A stretch of DNA of 64,000 nt from JADJRG01 sp964474905 (GTDB taxonomy: Bacteria > Myxococcota_A > Polyangia > Nannocystales > Nannocystaceae). The position numbers and the translations under genes were made by a program. Below the pieces are notes generated by a model, which ran no database searches, was not told the origin of the DNA, and worked only from the letters and a program-made list of their open reading frames with translations. Shown piece after piece: positions 51,263 to 61,800 of the stretch. How positions within the stretch are numbered: position 1 is the stretch's first letter; every line of letters begins with the position of its first letter. Location: the NCBI GenBank assembly GCA_964474905.1, contig CAYYUP010000008.1, forward strand, positions 1 through 64,000, given 5' to 3'.

Positions 51263-54200
51263 TCACCCCGGGTTCAATCTCGATAACGGCCGAGGCCTCC
51301 GCCACACCCGCGCGGGCCTCGGTCGCCACTCGACAGTGGCGACTCGGGTGCTCCGCCCAGACCTCGTAACGCCCAACTGAAAGGCCGAGCCAACCCACGC
51401 CTCCTCGCGAGTTCGTGGTCGTCGCCCGGCGATCTCGATCGAAGCCCCCAAGAGGTGTCAAATAATAGGGTCCATACCCAGAATCTGTCCCTAAGTGCAG
51501 GACCCCACCGGCAATCCCCTCGACGTAGGATCCCTCGATCCCCGTGAGCAAAAATCCGTCGCTTGGCTGAAGATCGATGCCTAGGTGCCTGGCGATTCCC
51601 TCGATCGTCGCCGCTCGGTAGAGCGTCACTTTTTGATGGGCTCCGCCGAGCTGACCGCCAAGCAAAAGCAGGGTCGGCAACACGCCAGATCCCGTCACTC
51701 GAACCCTCGTTATGTCGTCGCGATCGCCCCCAACATTTAGGGCGAAGAGCACCTGCCCATCATCATCAGCGATCAAACAGCGCCGCTGTGAAGCCCGCTC
51801 GAGGCAGACCTCAGCGCCTGCGAAGCCATCCACCGAGAACTCGCGCTGCACCCGAATCCGCAGCGTATCCTCCCGCGCCTCGAAGCCCGCCCCCTCCGTG
51901 TCGACCCCCGCCTTCCGGTAGGCCTCGCGTAAGAGGGCGATCAACCGACGATGCTCATCACGACCCGCGAGTTCGTGGGCAGTATAGATCCTCTCTTCTA
52001 GCGCTCCAGCCTCTTTGAGTTCCTCGAGAGCCGCGGTCTCCTGACCGAGTTCGAGAAGGTAATGGGCGCGGGTGCAACGAGCGAGCGCCTCGCCTAATTC
52101 GTCGCCCTTGGCCCCTGCTGCTGCTGCCAAGGCCTTTGCAGCCTCGGCCGCAAAGGCCCGATCATGGAGCGCCTCCGCGAGCCGAAGCCGCTCCTCCGCG
52201 TACAAGCGCCCAAACTCCGCGGCGGCCTCGGGCTCGTTGAGCGCCGGTTCGACCCGCGCATGCTCGGCGGTCGCCTCGACGAAACGACCGAGATCAATGA
52301 GCACCGCGGCGCGATCAAGACGGAACGACAACAAGAGCGGACTCGCCCCCCCGAGGCGAGCTTCGATCGTCTGCAGCGCCTGATCCACGATCGCCAGCGC
52401 CTGCTCTGGCTCCCCAAGACCACGCTCCACCGCGGCAAGCGTCCGCAGGGGCTGCGTAACCACGATGAGCGCGTCGTCTCCATGGGCACCGCGATAGAGT
52501 TCCACGGCCCGGATGAGCGCTGGCTTAGCCTGGGCGAGACGACCGTGGCGGACCAGGAGTGCCCCCTCGATCCACGCGTAGAGGCCCTCTACCTCCGGAT
52601 CCTCGCCAAGGCTCGGGAGGGTCGCCAAGGCGTGCTCCATCCAGATCTGCGCCCCCGCAAGATCGTCCCCTTCGAGCCCCATATGTGCAGCATGGGCAAT
52701 CGCAGCGAAGGCGTAGATCCGTCGCGCACCCACTCGCTCGGCCATAAATGCCGCCTCCTCGACCCGTGCACGCTCCTCCGGGTGGGAGATCCCGAGGATC
52801 AGCTGCGCCTCTGCGATAAGCGCTGGATTGTCGAGAGCCTCAGCACGCTGGAGTGCCTCTATTGCTCGTTTTCGCGCCATTTCATCTTGCCCAACATCGC
52901 CGAGCATCCGCGACTGGACGAGCAGTGCCCGAAGGGCCATCACCTGCGCTCGCCCTTGGCCCGACTCCGGCAACGTCGACTCGACTCCACCTGCAGCCGG
53001 GTCGCGACAGTGATCGAGATCGCGAAGTTCATGCAAAAATCGCGGGGCGAGGCTGAGCAGCGCCGGATCGCCGCGAAGCAAAAGCTCGACCAAACCGTCG
53101 ACCTCTGCCAAGCGCAGGTCGAGGCAAGCGAGTCGCTCCGCCCGCCTGCGTACTTCGATCTTTTCCTCAGCCTGACCGCTCTTGCGAGTGCCGTCCCCTT
53201 CGATCTCGAGATCTGCGGGCAGCGAACAAAACTCCCTGTGCAGCGCTCGCCAATGATCGATTCGTTGATCAAGCTGGACCTCGATATCGGCCACGACTCG
53301 CTCCGCGTCGCTCGGCATGCTGCTCGCATAGCGCGCCCTCAACTCCGCTCTCGGTCCGTCGCCCCAGGTGTGCTCGAGCTGAGCACTGACTCTCTCATGA
53401 TCACACGCGGGATCGCCTAGAGCCCTCTCCCGCAGGCCCAAGAAGGCCGCAGCAGCCCCGCAGAACACACCGAACCCGATGCTGGCGACCCATCGCCACC
53501 GCTGCCGACCCTTCCTCCGCTCAAACCCCCGAGCCAACGCCAAAACCGAAGGACGTGCCGCGGGATCGACCGCAAGGCTCTCGCTCAGGAGTCGGCGAAG
53601 ATCGGCGCCGAGATCCGAACGCCAACGCCCCCGCGGCCCAGCCTCGATCACCGCGATCTGTGCCTCGATCGACTTCCCAGACCGGTGCCCAAATGGTCGA
53701 CGCCGGTGGAGGACCTCGTAGGCGGTCAACGCCAGCGCGAAGACATCCGAGCGAGCATCGGCGGTTCCGAGGTCGAACTGCTCTGGGGCCATGTAGGCGG
53801 GCGTCCCGAGGAGTCGTCGTCCGCCTCCGCCCTGTTTTGCCTCGACTGCGAATGAAGGCCCGCGTGAAAGACCAAAGTCGATCAGACGCGGACGGCCGTC
53901 GTCACCGACAACGATGTTGCTGGGCTTCACGTCCAGATGGGCCACGCCTCCCAGATGCGCCGCCAGTAGGCCCCGCGCAACCCCGGCCAACACCCCCAAG
54001 ATGTCGCCTAACGACCGCTCCTCAGCGGCGATCCACTCGCCCAGTGCGACGCCTTTGACCCGCTCCATCACTAAGTAGACCGACTCGCCAAACTCCTCGA
54101 CCTCGTGAACTGTGACGACGTTCGGGTGGGCGATCCGAGCGAGGCCCCGGGCCTCCGCGAACAAGCGTTGATGGGAACCAGCGCTGATCAAACGAGGCAA

Positions 54201-54545
54201 GACAACCTTGATCGCGACCCGGCGATCGAGGCGCGGATCGTAGGCTTCAAAGACTGCGCCCATGCCCCCCCGACCGAGCAAGCCGATGATCTCGTAGGCG
54301 CCAAGACGATCACCGGGCACCACGGATGAGTTCGACATACTCGCGTCCGCGCCCGCGCTCCCGGACTCCTGACGGCACTCACTCCACGAGCGCAGCTGTG
54401 CGAGGGCCGTCAACGCCGCCCGGCACTCTGAGCAACGATCGATATGCTCGTCGAGCAATGCCCGCTTTGCCGGCTCGAGTAGCCCCTCGATCGCCCTGAA
54501 GAGCGCCTCCCCCGACGGACAGGAATCCTCGGCAGGCGCCACCAC
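51189..54545 (-). CDS. Zinc-finger / Ser-Thr kinase / TPR multidomain protein
   Basis: An 1118-residue protein. Residues 34-41 form an anti-sigma-type zinc finger (H-x3-C-x2-C: His34, Cys38, Cys41). The kinase domain (about 82-345) has GRGGMG at 91-96, Lys113, and a catalytic loop HLDVKPSN (Leu in place of Arg, so non-RD) at 203. DFG is at 223-225 and MAPE is intact. One membrane span lies at 351-371, followed by about 500 residues of TPR-like helices and a C-terminal beta domain with a YYLTPLGG and YEVWAEHP pattern. Start GTG at 54545 or 54542 (AGGG upstream). It is divergent from the ECF sigma factor, which its zinc finger probably binds (inference). Confidence 0.88.
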   Translation of the reverse strand: MVAPAEDSCPSGEALFRAIEGLLEPAKRALLDEHIDRCSECRAALTALAQLRSWSECRQESGSAGADASMSNSSVVPGDRLGAYEIIGLLGRGGMGAVFEAYDPRLDRRVAIKVVLPRLISAGSHQRLFAEARGLARIAHPNVVTVHEVEEFGESVYLVMERVKGVALGEWIAAEERSLGDILGVLAGVARGLLAAHLGGVAHLDVKPSNIVVGDDGRPRLIDFGLSRGPSFAVEAKQGGGGRRLLGTPAYMAPEQFDLGTADARSDVFALALTAYEVLHRRRPFGHRSGKSIEAQIAVIEAGPRGRWRSDLGADLRRLLSESLAVDPAARPSVLALARGFERRKGRQRWRWVASIGFGVFCGAAAAFLGLRERALGDPACDHERVSAQLEHTWGDGPRAELRARYASSMPSDAERVVADIEVQLDQRIDHWRALHREFCSLPADLEIEGDGTRKSGQAEEKIEVRRRAERLACLDLRLAEVDGLVELLLRGDPALLSLAPRFLHELRDLDHCRDPAAGGVESTLPESGQGRAQVMALRALLVQSRMLGDVGQDEMARKRAIEALQRAEALDNPALIAEAQLILGISHPEERARVEEAAFMAERVGARRIYAFAAIAHAAHMGLEGDDLAGAQIWMEHALATLPSLGEDPEVEGLYAWIEGALLVRHGRLAQAKPALIRAVELYRGAHGDDALIVVTQPLRTLAAVERGLGEPEQALAIVDQALQTIEARLGGASPLLLSFRLDRAAVLIDLGRFVEATAEHARVEPALNEPEAAAEFGRLYAEERLRLAEALHDRAFAAEAAKALAAAAGAKGDELGEALARCTRAHYLLELGQETAALEELKEAGALEERIYTAHELAGRDEHRRLIALLREAYRKAGVDTEGAGFEAREDTLRIRVQREFSVDGFAGAEVCLERASQRRCLIADDDGQVLFALNVGGDRDDITRVRVTGSGVLPTLLLLGGQLGGAHQKVTLYRAATIEGIARHLGIDLQPSDGFLLTGIEGSYVEGIAGGVLHLGTDSGYGPYYLTPLGGFDRDRRATTTNSRGGVGWLGLSVGRYEVWAEHPSRHCRVATEARAGVAEASAVIEIEPGVISQVPDFRCATPPRLVGLGGAAPR

Positions 54546-54626
54546 AGACCCTGTCTACACCAATGCGGTCACGGGCGACAAGCCGGCCTTGCGCCCACAC
54601 TCGAGCGCACAGGCGAACCTGATAGA

Positions 54627-55532
54627 GTGAGGAAGGTGTCATCGTCGCACACCCAGCAGCTCCTCGCGCAGGTACCCGCCGCACGCAGGCCGCCGTGGCT
54701 CGCCGATCCCGAAGTGGACCTCGCCCTCTCCGAAGCACTCGCAGAGGGCCTCGCCCTGGCCCCCATCGCCATCACCGAAGCCCAGATCCTCACCGCGCTC
54801 GCCCGCGTACTCGACAACGAGAGCCCTCTCTCGGCCTATCGACTCGCCGACCTGGCCGTCGCTCAGCTCGCTGCAGCCGGTCACACCAAGGCCCTGCGCC
54901 ACCTCAAGGGGCCGCTCTTCACCGCTCTAAGGCCGGCACTGCGTCACCTCGGGATCAACGAGACAACCAGCGACGAAGTGCTCGCGGACCTCCTCGCCTA
55001 CCTGCTCGTCCGCGAAGGCGACGTGCCCCCGCGAATGCTCAACTACCGCGGCCGGGGACCGTTGCGACGCTGGCTGCGGACCATCGCCATCCGCCGGGCC
55101 TACCGCGCCGGCAAAACTTCGGCGATCCGCGGCGACGATGCTCCGCTCGCAACCCTGCCCACCGACGATGATCCAGAACTCGTCGTCTTCAAGCGGCGCT
55201 ACGCAAACGCGTTCCGCAACGCTTTCATCGCGGCCCTGCGCGAGCTCAGCCCGAGACAACGCAATCTCCTCCGCTTCCACCACCTCGAGCAGCTCACGGT
55301 TGACGACCTAGGCTCGCTCTACCAAGTGCACCGGGCAACCGCAGCTCGCTGGATCACACGCGCCCGCAGCGACCTCGCAAACGGCACGCGCCAACATCTT
55401 CAGGCGGCGATCGGCGGAGCGACCAAGGCGGAGGCCGAATCGCTAATTCGCCTGGTCCGTTCGCAGCTCGACCTCAGCCTTCACCGCTTCCTCGACGACG
55501 ACGACGACAACGACGACGAGCTGACGCCCTAG
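54627..55532 (+). CDS. ECF sigma factor, Myxococcales type
   Basis: A 301-residue sigma-70 family protein longer than usual ECF factors. A region-2-like segment is at about 100-170 (DEVLADLLAYLLVREGDV, then RGRGPLRRWLRTIAIRRAYR). A region-4 segment is at about 195-245 (ALRELSPRQRNLLRFHHLEQ, LTVDDLGSLYQVHRATAARW, an HTH). This layout is like the Myxococcales family of sigma factors that sit next to zinc-finger kinases. It has a C-terminal acidic tail (DDDDDNDDEL). Start GTG at 54627 is uncertain. It is divergent from the zinc-finger kinase with 81 bases between, and ends 12 bases from the convergent cytochrome gene. Confidence 0.82.
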   Translation: MRKVSSSHTQQLLAQVPAARRPPWLADPEVDLALSEALAEGLALAPIAITEAQILTALARVLDNESPLSAYRLADLAVAQLAAAGHTKALRHLKGPLFTALRPALRHLGINETTSDEVLADLLAYLLVREGDVPPRMLNYRGRGPLRRWLRTIAIRRAYRAGKTSAIRGDDAPLATLPTDDDPELVVFKRRYANAFRNAFIAALRELSPRQRNLLRFHHLEQLTVDDLGSLYQVHRATAARWITRARSDLANGTRQHLQAAIGGATKAEAESLIRLVRSQLDLSLHRFLDDDDDNDDELTP

Positions 55533-55544
55533 GCCCCGGCCGAG

Positions 55545-56759
55545 TCAGGGCGCGACGAAGAGACCGCTGCCAAAATCGACGCCGACGTCGACACACCACA
55601 CGCTGATCCCATCGAGGTCGTCCATGCTCTCGCCCTCTGGCAACATCGCCGTCAGGATCACCCCTTCGTAGCCGCCGGGCTTGAGCAGGTCGTCGGTCAT
55701 CGAGAAGCCATTATCGTAATCGCTGGCTGCAGCGCCGTAGATTCGCACGTCGATGCCGGTACCGTCGTAGCCGAACTCTGTGATCACGACCGTGCAGTCA
55801 TCGACAATCTCGGCGGTCCCCGTGACCCCGTGGAACTTGGTCTCGAGCGTCGCTGTCCAGCCGATCCGAGCGCTGGTCGTCGGACAACCACCGCCCGTCG
55901 TCGTCGTCGTCGTGCCATCTGTTCCATCCGTGGTGCTGTCACTATCCGTGGTCGACGTGGTCGACGTGGTCGACGTGGTCGACGTGGTCGACGTGGTCGT
56001 CGAGTTATCGACCACCGCGAGATAGGCGATAAGATCACGGAGTTCTCCGTCGGAGAGGCGGTCCGCGGCCCAAAACGGCATGACTCCCCCGGTAAGACCG
56101 GTGTATATTGGACTGTCATCGCGACCGCTCGTTCGCACGCGACGGGCGACGTAGTCCGGCGCCTGCCCCTGACCGCTGATCGCCAGCGCCTTTGTCGTGC
56201 CCTGCCCGTCCTCGCCGTGGCAGATGACACAACTCTGATTAAAGAGCGCTTGACCGGCATCTGGATTTCCACCGCTAAGATCCGCAGGTGGAGCGACAAT
56301 TTTAAAGCTCAACGGGGGCGCATCTCCGGCAGGGGCCTGGGCGTCGAGGTAGTCGTAGAGCGCGGTCCACCGGCTATCGTCAACAGCCCAGGGCTCGGCG
56401 TTCATCCACTCGCGAAGGCAGGAGTTGACCGCCTCACGCATGTCCACAAGCTGACCGTTCTTCCAGGTCGGCCGCCGGGTCGCGTCACCTAACGCGTGAC
56501 CAGGTCGACGAATACCGTCCGCCGCCGGCTCGCTAAGAGCGTGACAGGTCTCGCAGGTGAAGCTGTTACCGTCGGCGATAGGCTCCGAGTACAGTGCCTG
56601 CCCCTGCGAGACATCGCCACTCCCACTGCTACTGCTGCTGCTGCTGCCCGAACTCTCGCTCTCGCTGCTCCCACTGCTCCCGCCCGTGCAGGCGAGCGGA
56701 GAGAATGCGAACACAAACAATGCTCGCAGAGGGATGGAACGAAGGGTACTCAGTCGCAT
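55545..56759 (-). CDS. Diheme cytochrome c-DM13 lipoprotein
   Basis: A 404-residue lipoprotein. Lipid Cys24 (SPLAC) is followed by a Ser-rich linker, then two cytochrome c units with heme motifs CETCH (69-73) and CVICH (177-181) and distal Met candidates such as GGVMPFW. A Thr/Ser repeat linker then leads to a C-terminal DM13 domain (about 290-404: FHGVTGTAEIVDDCTVVI, FGYDGTGIDVRIYGA, LDGISVWCVDVGVDFGSG). DM13 is proposed to be an electron-transfer domain, so this looks like a surface redox chain. The ATG at 56759 gives the signal; the frame is open to 57080. The only visible partner is the short echo at 49583. Confidence 0.86.
   Translation of the reverse strand: MRLSTLRSIPLRALFVFAFSPLACTGGSSGSSESESSGSSSSSSSGSGDVSQGQALYSEPIADGNSFTCETCHALSEPAADGIRRPGHALGDATRRPTWKNGQLVDMREAVNSCLREWMNAEPWAVDDSRWTALYDYLDAQAPAGDAPPLSFKIVAPPADLSGGNPDAGQALFNQSCVICHGEDGQGTTKALAISGQGQAPDYVARRVRTSGRDDSPIYTGLTGGVMPFWAADRLSDGELRDLIAYLAVVDNSTTTSTTSTTSTTSTTSTTDSDSTTDGTDGTTTTTTGGGCPTTSARIGWTATLETKFHGVTGTAEIVDDCTVVITEFGYDGTGIDVRIYGAAASDYDNGFSMTDDLLKPGGYEGVILTAMLPEGESMDDLDGISVWCVDVGVDFGSGLFVAP
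55951..55995. repeat. 9-bp tandem repeat (gtcgacgtg, 5 copies)
   Basis: Five exact copies in the linker between the cytochrome and DM13 parts, coding Thr-Ser-Thr units on the minus strand. Confidence 0.93.
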
Positions 56760-57092
56760 AGTGATCGAACAGGCTCGAGGTTCAGAGCCCTGTCTAGCAT
56801 ACACCGAAGATGCTGGGCGCATCGTTCCCATCGGCCGGCGCATCGGCTCACTCGTAGTCGTCGTGGTGCCGGACTCAGGCCATCGCATCGGGCCATCCTG
56901 GCCGATTCGCGCCCCTTCGTCGTCAGATCCACATGGGGGTCGATCGTCAGCAGGCTGGCGAGCCGCCCTGTGGCTGACACCGGCCCCCGCGAGACCAGGA
57001 CCAAGGAGATGTCGCGCCGGGCACCTCCGAAGTTCAGTGCTCAAGACCCCGCGCACGCATGCATGCGCGGCGAGGCCCACGGAGACCCGCCG
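56760..57092. other. Intergenic region between two minus-strand lipoprotein genes
   Basis: These 333 bases hold no convincing gene. They contain a hairpin at 57050-57071 close to the upstream gene's stop, and must also hold the promoter of the cytochrome gene. Confidence 0.45.
57050..57071 (-). terminator. Hairpin after the propeller lipoprotein gene
   Basis: A perfect 7-bp stem (ccgcgca/tgcgcgg) with an 8-base loop begins 21 bases after the stop codon on the minus strand. No T-run, so termination is likely but weak. Confidence 0.45.
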
Positions 57093-58646
57093 CTACTGCG
57101 GCATCACCTGTTGCTTGAGCGCGACACCGGTCATATCGGAATAGGTATAGGGGCCCACCAGGCCGTTGACCGTCGCCACCACCTCATAGGTGTCAGGATC
57201 GACCTTAAACGCCTTGTTGCCTCTGTCGACCACCCAAACGTAGCCCTCGAAGTCAATGCTCACGCCCCAAGGCTGCGAGCATCCAGGCAGCGGGATGTTG
57301 TTATTGACATAGGACTCGGTCTCGACGTCGATGTGCACCAGTCGGCAGGAGTTGCTACCGGCCCCCCAGACATTGCCGGCAGCGTCGGCCATGATGCCGT
57401 TGACTCGGGTACCGCCCGAATTCGGCAGCGTCGTCCAACTGTTGTCGACGTGATCCCAGTGATATACGCCCTCACCAAAACAAGCGCCGGCCCAGATGTC
57501 GCCGTTGCCGTCGAGCGTCATGCCGTACTTGCAGCCATTTGGGTTCCCCAGGTCTGTGATTTCGACGGTCTCCGCGTCGATCTTGATCGTCGGCGAGGTG
57601 TTAAGACCGGTCGCATAAAAATTGCCCTCCGCGTCGACAGCCCCGCCGTAGGGACTGTACGAGTTGCCCCAGGCGTAGGTCACCTCGTCGAGGGTATCGC
57701 CCGTCTGACCGTCTAAGCGCTCAAAGTGGGCGAGGTAGTTCGCGTCCATCCAACCGATCCACAGGCGCGGTGCCGGGAATTCGCAGGTCTCGGGATCCTG
57801 CGCCCCCGAGTCCCACGCGGTCGCCCGCGGCCCAAAACCGTAGCCCGTCGAGCCGATCATCTTGGTCCAGATCACGCATTCATCCTGGCCGAGTGCCAAC
57901 ACATCACCGGGGCCCGTCGACGTCGTGATCTCGCCGTCGTTGTTTGCGTCGAAGCAATTCTCCTTTTTGGCGGCGATCTTGGTGACCGCGCCGGGGTGCC
58001 TGCTAGAGACCGCCACATCGCCCTGCAGGTTGACCGAAGTACGCGAGGGGCTGCCGCCCGCGACCCGGTAGCGGCCCTCTTCGATCGCAGTTTTTGTATT
58101 GATCTTGGAGACCGTTCCCTCGGACGAATTCGAGATCCAGATGAACGAGAGCACATCCCCGAGATCGCCGCCCTCCTGCTGGTCACAGGGCACCTTGGTG
58201 CAGACGTTGGAGCAGGCGTTGTTGTCGTTCATATCGCCGTCGTCGCAGGCCTCATCGCCCTCGACAATACCGTCGCCGCAGATCGGACCGGGCTCGCCGG
58301 TGGTGCTGGTGCTGGTCGCATCGGTCGTCGATCCGTCGGTCGTCGGATCGCTGGTGCTCGTCGGCCCGGTGGACCCGGTGGTCTCAGGTCCCGCGGTTGT
58401 GCTGCTGCTGCCGCTGCTACCGCTGCCCTCCGAGGCGCTGCCCATCGTCGCGCTCTCGCTGTTGCTGTTGCTGTCGCTCGCACTCGCTGTCGCACTCGCG
58501 CTTGTACCTGTGACCGAGACTCCGGTCGCGCTCTCGCTCTCGCTCGAGGCCGAGCCATCGTCGCCGCTGCAAGCGAGCGCGAGCGCAGCCGTCAAGACGG
58601 TCAATATCCGAGGTCGAAAGACAAGAGCAGGGTGTACGCGCGTCAT
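57093..58646 (-). CDS. Cys-rich-repeat and beta-propeller lipoprotein
   Basis: A 517-residue lipoprotein: lipid Cys26 (LALAC), a Ser/Thr linker of about 85 residues, and one Myxococcus Cys-rich repeat (CGDGIVEGDEACDDG...CSNVC). About 360 residues of propeller-like repeats follow (FIWISNSSEGTVSKINTKTA, GLNTSPTIKIDAETVEITDL, WGVSIDFEGYVWVVDRGNKA), resembling NHL/SMP-30-like or virginiamycin B lyase-like blades. The ATG at 58646 gives the signal. Such proteins are probably secreted binding or lyase-like surface proteins; no catalytic site can be confirmed by eye. Confidence 0.82.
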   Translation of the reverse strand: MTRVHPALVFRPRILTVLTAALALACSGDDGSASSESESATGVSVTGTSASATASASDSNSNSESATMGSASEGSGSSGSSSTTAGPETTGSTGPTSTSDPTTDGSTTDATSTSTTGEPGPICGDGIVEGDEACDDGDMNDNNACSNVCTKVPCDQQEGGDLGDVLSFIWISNSSEGTVSKINTKTAIEEGRYRVAGGSPSRTSVNLQGDVAVSSRHPGAVTKIAAKKENCFDANNDGEITTSTGPGDVLALGQDECVIWTKMIGSTGYGFGPRATAWDSGAQDPETCEFPAPRLWIGWMDANYLAHFERLDGQTGDTLDEVTYAWGNSYSPYGGAVDAEGNFYATGLNTSPTIKIDAETVEITDLGNPNGCKYGMTLDGNGDIWAGACFGEGVYHWDHVDNSWTTLPNSGGTRVNGIMADAAGNVWGAGSNSCRLVHIDVETESYVNNNIPLPGCSQPWGVSIDFEGYVWVVDRGNKAFKVDPDTYEVVATVNGLVGPYTYSDMTGVALKQQVMPQ

Positions 58647-58842
58647 CTTCGGATGATGACCCCAAGCTCGGCCCGCCAACAACAAAAAATCACAACAACG
58701 CAGCGCCACGGCGTCGCAATAAAATCACTTGCCACGCTCTCTTTTGACCGCGGACTCGCTGGCCGACTCGCATGTCGCGGCGAGCGCCACCGGCCTCGCC
58801 CCCCACATCGAGGATCATCGCCACTGGCCGCGAGCACAACCG

Positions 58843-61800
58843 CTAGAGCGGCTCGCCTGCAACCAGCAAGAGTTCGCGACCCGAAGCAAGTTCGAGCTTC
58901 ACACGGGCACCGGGCGACACCTTGAGCAGAGTCTTGTAGCGATAGAAGTCCGCGCCGGTCACCGGCTGACCGTCGATCCTGACGATTTCATCGCCCACTT
59001 TAAGGCCAGCCGCGGCCGCCGGACCACTCGCGCGCACAAAGGCCACCTTCGGCCGCCGCTGCTCCGTCTCGATCTCCGCCGCGAACTCCTTGTGTTTAAA
59101 ACCCAGGTCACCAATATCCTGTCGACGCTCGACGCGCTTCGCCACCAGCAGAATCTCGCCGAGATCCTGCTCCGCGGGAGTCGCACTCAGGCGGTGCGGA
59201 ATCAGCACAACCTCGTAGCGCTCGACGCTCGTCTCTGCGACGGCGATCACGTTCACCAACCCGGTGGGCACGCCCTCGACGACAAAGCGACCCTGCTCAT
59301 CCGAGAGATCCTTGCCGTCGGCAGGCTTGCCTCCGTACTGAATCCAGGCCTCTCTGTGGATCGACACCCGAATGCCCGCGATCGGTTCTCCGCTGTCCGC
59401 ATCGACCAGGCGACCCCGAACCGTGAGCCGGGGCCGGAGCACAACCTCGAGACCGTGCACCTCGCCTCCTTCCTCCAGCAGAGCCTTCGTCGCCATCGTC
59501 TTACTTCCCTCAGCTGCGCTTAAGGACACCTCGTAATTGCCCGGCGGCAGGTTGCTGATCGTCCACAGGCCCTCGCTGCGAAAAAACGCATCCGACTCCC
59601 GGATACCCAGCGCATCATCCCTGACAGTGACCTCAAAATGCTCCGGTGCTCCGCCACCGTCGAGCATCACGCGCCCGGAGATCGACCCCGTGCTCTGCAA
59701 GATCAGATCGATCTCCGAGCCCGTGCGCACCCCCTCCATAACGCCCTCACCACCGCTCTTGCGGCTCGCGAAGACGGTGTAGGTGCCCTCTTCGGCGAGC
59801 TTCGTCAGCTCAAAGCGACCATCTTCGTCAGTGAGCACCGGCTGGCGGCCCCAAGAGCCCAAGCCCCAGCGGATCCACTCCCGGCTGCCGCTTCCCGAGG
59901 ATGCCTGGCTGTCGCTCTCGCGCCGCATATCGATGAACGCGTCGATGATCGGCTCACCGCCCCCACCGAGCACTCGCCCGCTTATCTGCCCGCTCTGCGA
60001 CCCGACCACCAGCTCGACCTCCGTGGTCTCACCGACGCGCACCGATACCTTCTGGCCCGCAGTATCATCATCGCTCGCCCCCGGCGCGCGCATGCCCTGC
60101 CCATCGCGACTGGCGTAGATCCGATACTCACCAGCGATGATGTTTGTGAGGGTGAAATGACCGCGGTCATCGACCTTCGCGTACTTCGTGTCAGTGCCCT
60201 TCGCATTCACCAAGATCCCGCCCACAGGATCACCCCTCTCATCGCGCACGACCCCGGTGACCTGACCGCCCGCAGGCAGTTCGACGACAATCCCCAAAAG
60301 GTCCTCGTCCGCGGCAATCTCGATCTCCAAGGGCTCGCCTCGGGGATAGTTATCGGTCATTGTCTGGAGCCTGTAGGTGCCCGGTAGTAGCCCCTTGATC
60401 GCAAATTTTCCGTCCACCGCAGTCGTTGTGTGACCGGTGGTCCGCTGAGTCCTGTGCTCGCCGGCCATCATCGACGCGTACAGCAACACAGAGCCCGCAG
60501 CTCCGCCCGCAGCATCGACCACGATCCCGCGGATCGATCGCCCTGGACGCACCGACCAGACGAGATCTTGGACCGCCCTGTCCTCGACGATCAAATCTGG
60601 ATACTTGGCTTCGCTGATATAATCATCACAGTCTACAGATACAGTATATGTACCCGGCAGCAGGCCATGGACCTCGACACGCCCGTCCTCTTGCCCAGTA
60701 TTGCGCAGCCCCCATCGGTCCTTACGAGAGCTGTTCTTAAAGCGAACGGTGGCAAAGGAGCAGGGGATTTCGCCATCGATGAGGACAACGCCGCTCACCG
60801 AATGAGCGGGGTGCACTCGCAGGACAACGGGCTCGGAGGTCTCGCCAAAGCCGATCTGGACTCTCCCGTCCGCAAGGCCCGTAGAGGTGGCGCCCACGGC
60901 CTTGAGTTTGTAGGCCCCCGGCTGCAGTCCGCTGAGGCGAAATCCCCCGTCCTCTGCGCTGTACGTCGACGGAGAGGGCCCTAGTGAATCGTGCAGCGAG
61001 ACCTTTACATCGGCGAGCCCCTCCCCCGAATCGGCCCAGACAACCTTGCCGACGATCACCGACTCTGGGGTCATGAAAATTTCGACGAAGGTACCCGGTA
61101 CCAGGACCCACAACTGGCCCCCTGCATAGCCCTCTGAGAAGGCCTCGATGGTGCTGCTCTTGTCGGCCGGGAGCCAGAGCGAAAAACGTCCCTCGGCGTC
61201 GCTCCGAGTGAACGAATCGCCACCCACGGCACCACCAAACCAACCATCGCGACCCCTACACGACACGTAGGCGCCCTCCACCTCGCCGCCCGAGACATCC
61301 TTGACAACCCCCAAGACCTCAAAGCCCCCCCGTTTCAGCGTAAAGTCGACGCCCTCACGGGTCTGGCCGGCGAGTAAGCGAACCTTGATCAGCCGATGCT
61401 TTTGCACCCCTAGGCGAGGCCGGTAGCGAACGGGCAGATAGCCCCGCGCCGACGCGGAGAGCCGCTGCGTCGCTCCGAGCATACCCACCAAGGTGTAGCG
61501 GCCATCATCACCGGTCAATGCACAGATGGGCGGCAGATAAGCGGCCACGGCAATCGTGCTGTCGGACAACCGGGAGCAGACCTGCGCGCCGACGATCGGC
61601 ATCCCCTGCTCGTCTAGCACAACCCCCGTCGCTGCGGCGCGGGGCGCCTTCCAAAGGTCGCTCGTAGGTTGCCCGGGCAAGCGCTCGACGGCACGGCGCG
61701 TTGACGCCTGCACTCCTGTGAGCACATCGTCGGTCGCCCGCTTCGCGACCCCATCGCCGCCGCCCTCGCTGCCGAGCCAGACCCAGAGTCCAAACACAGC

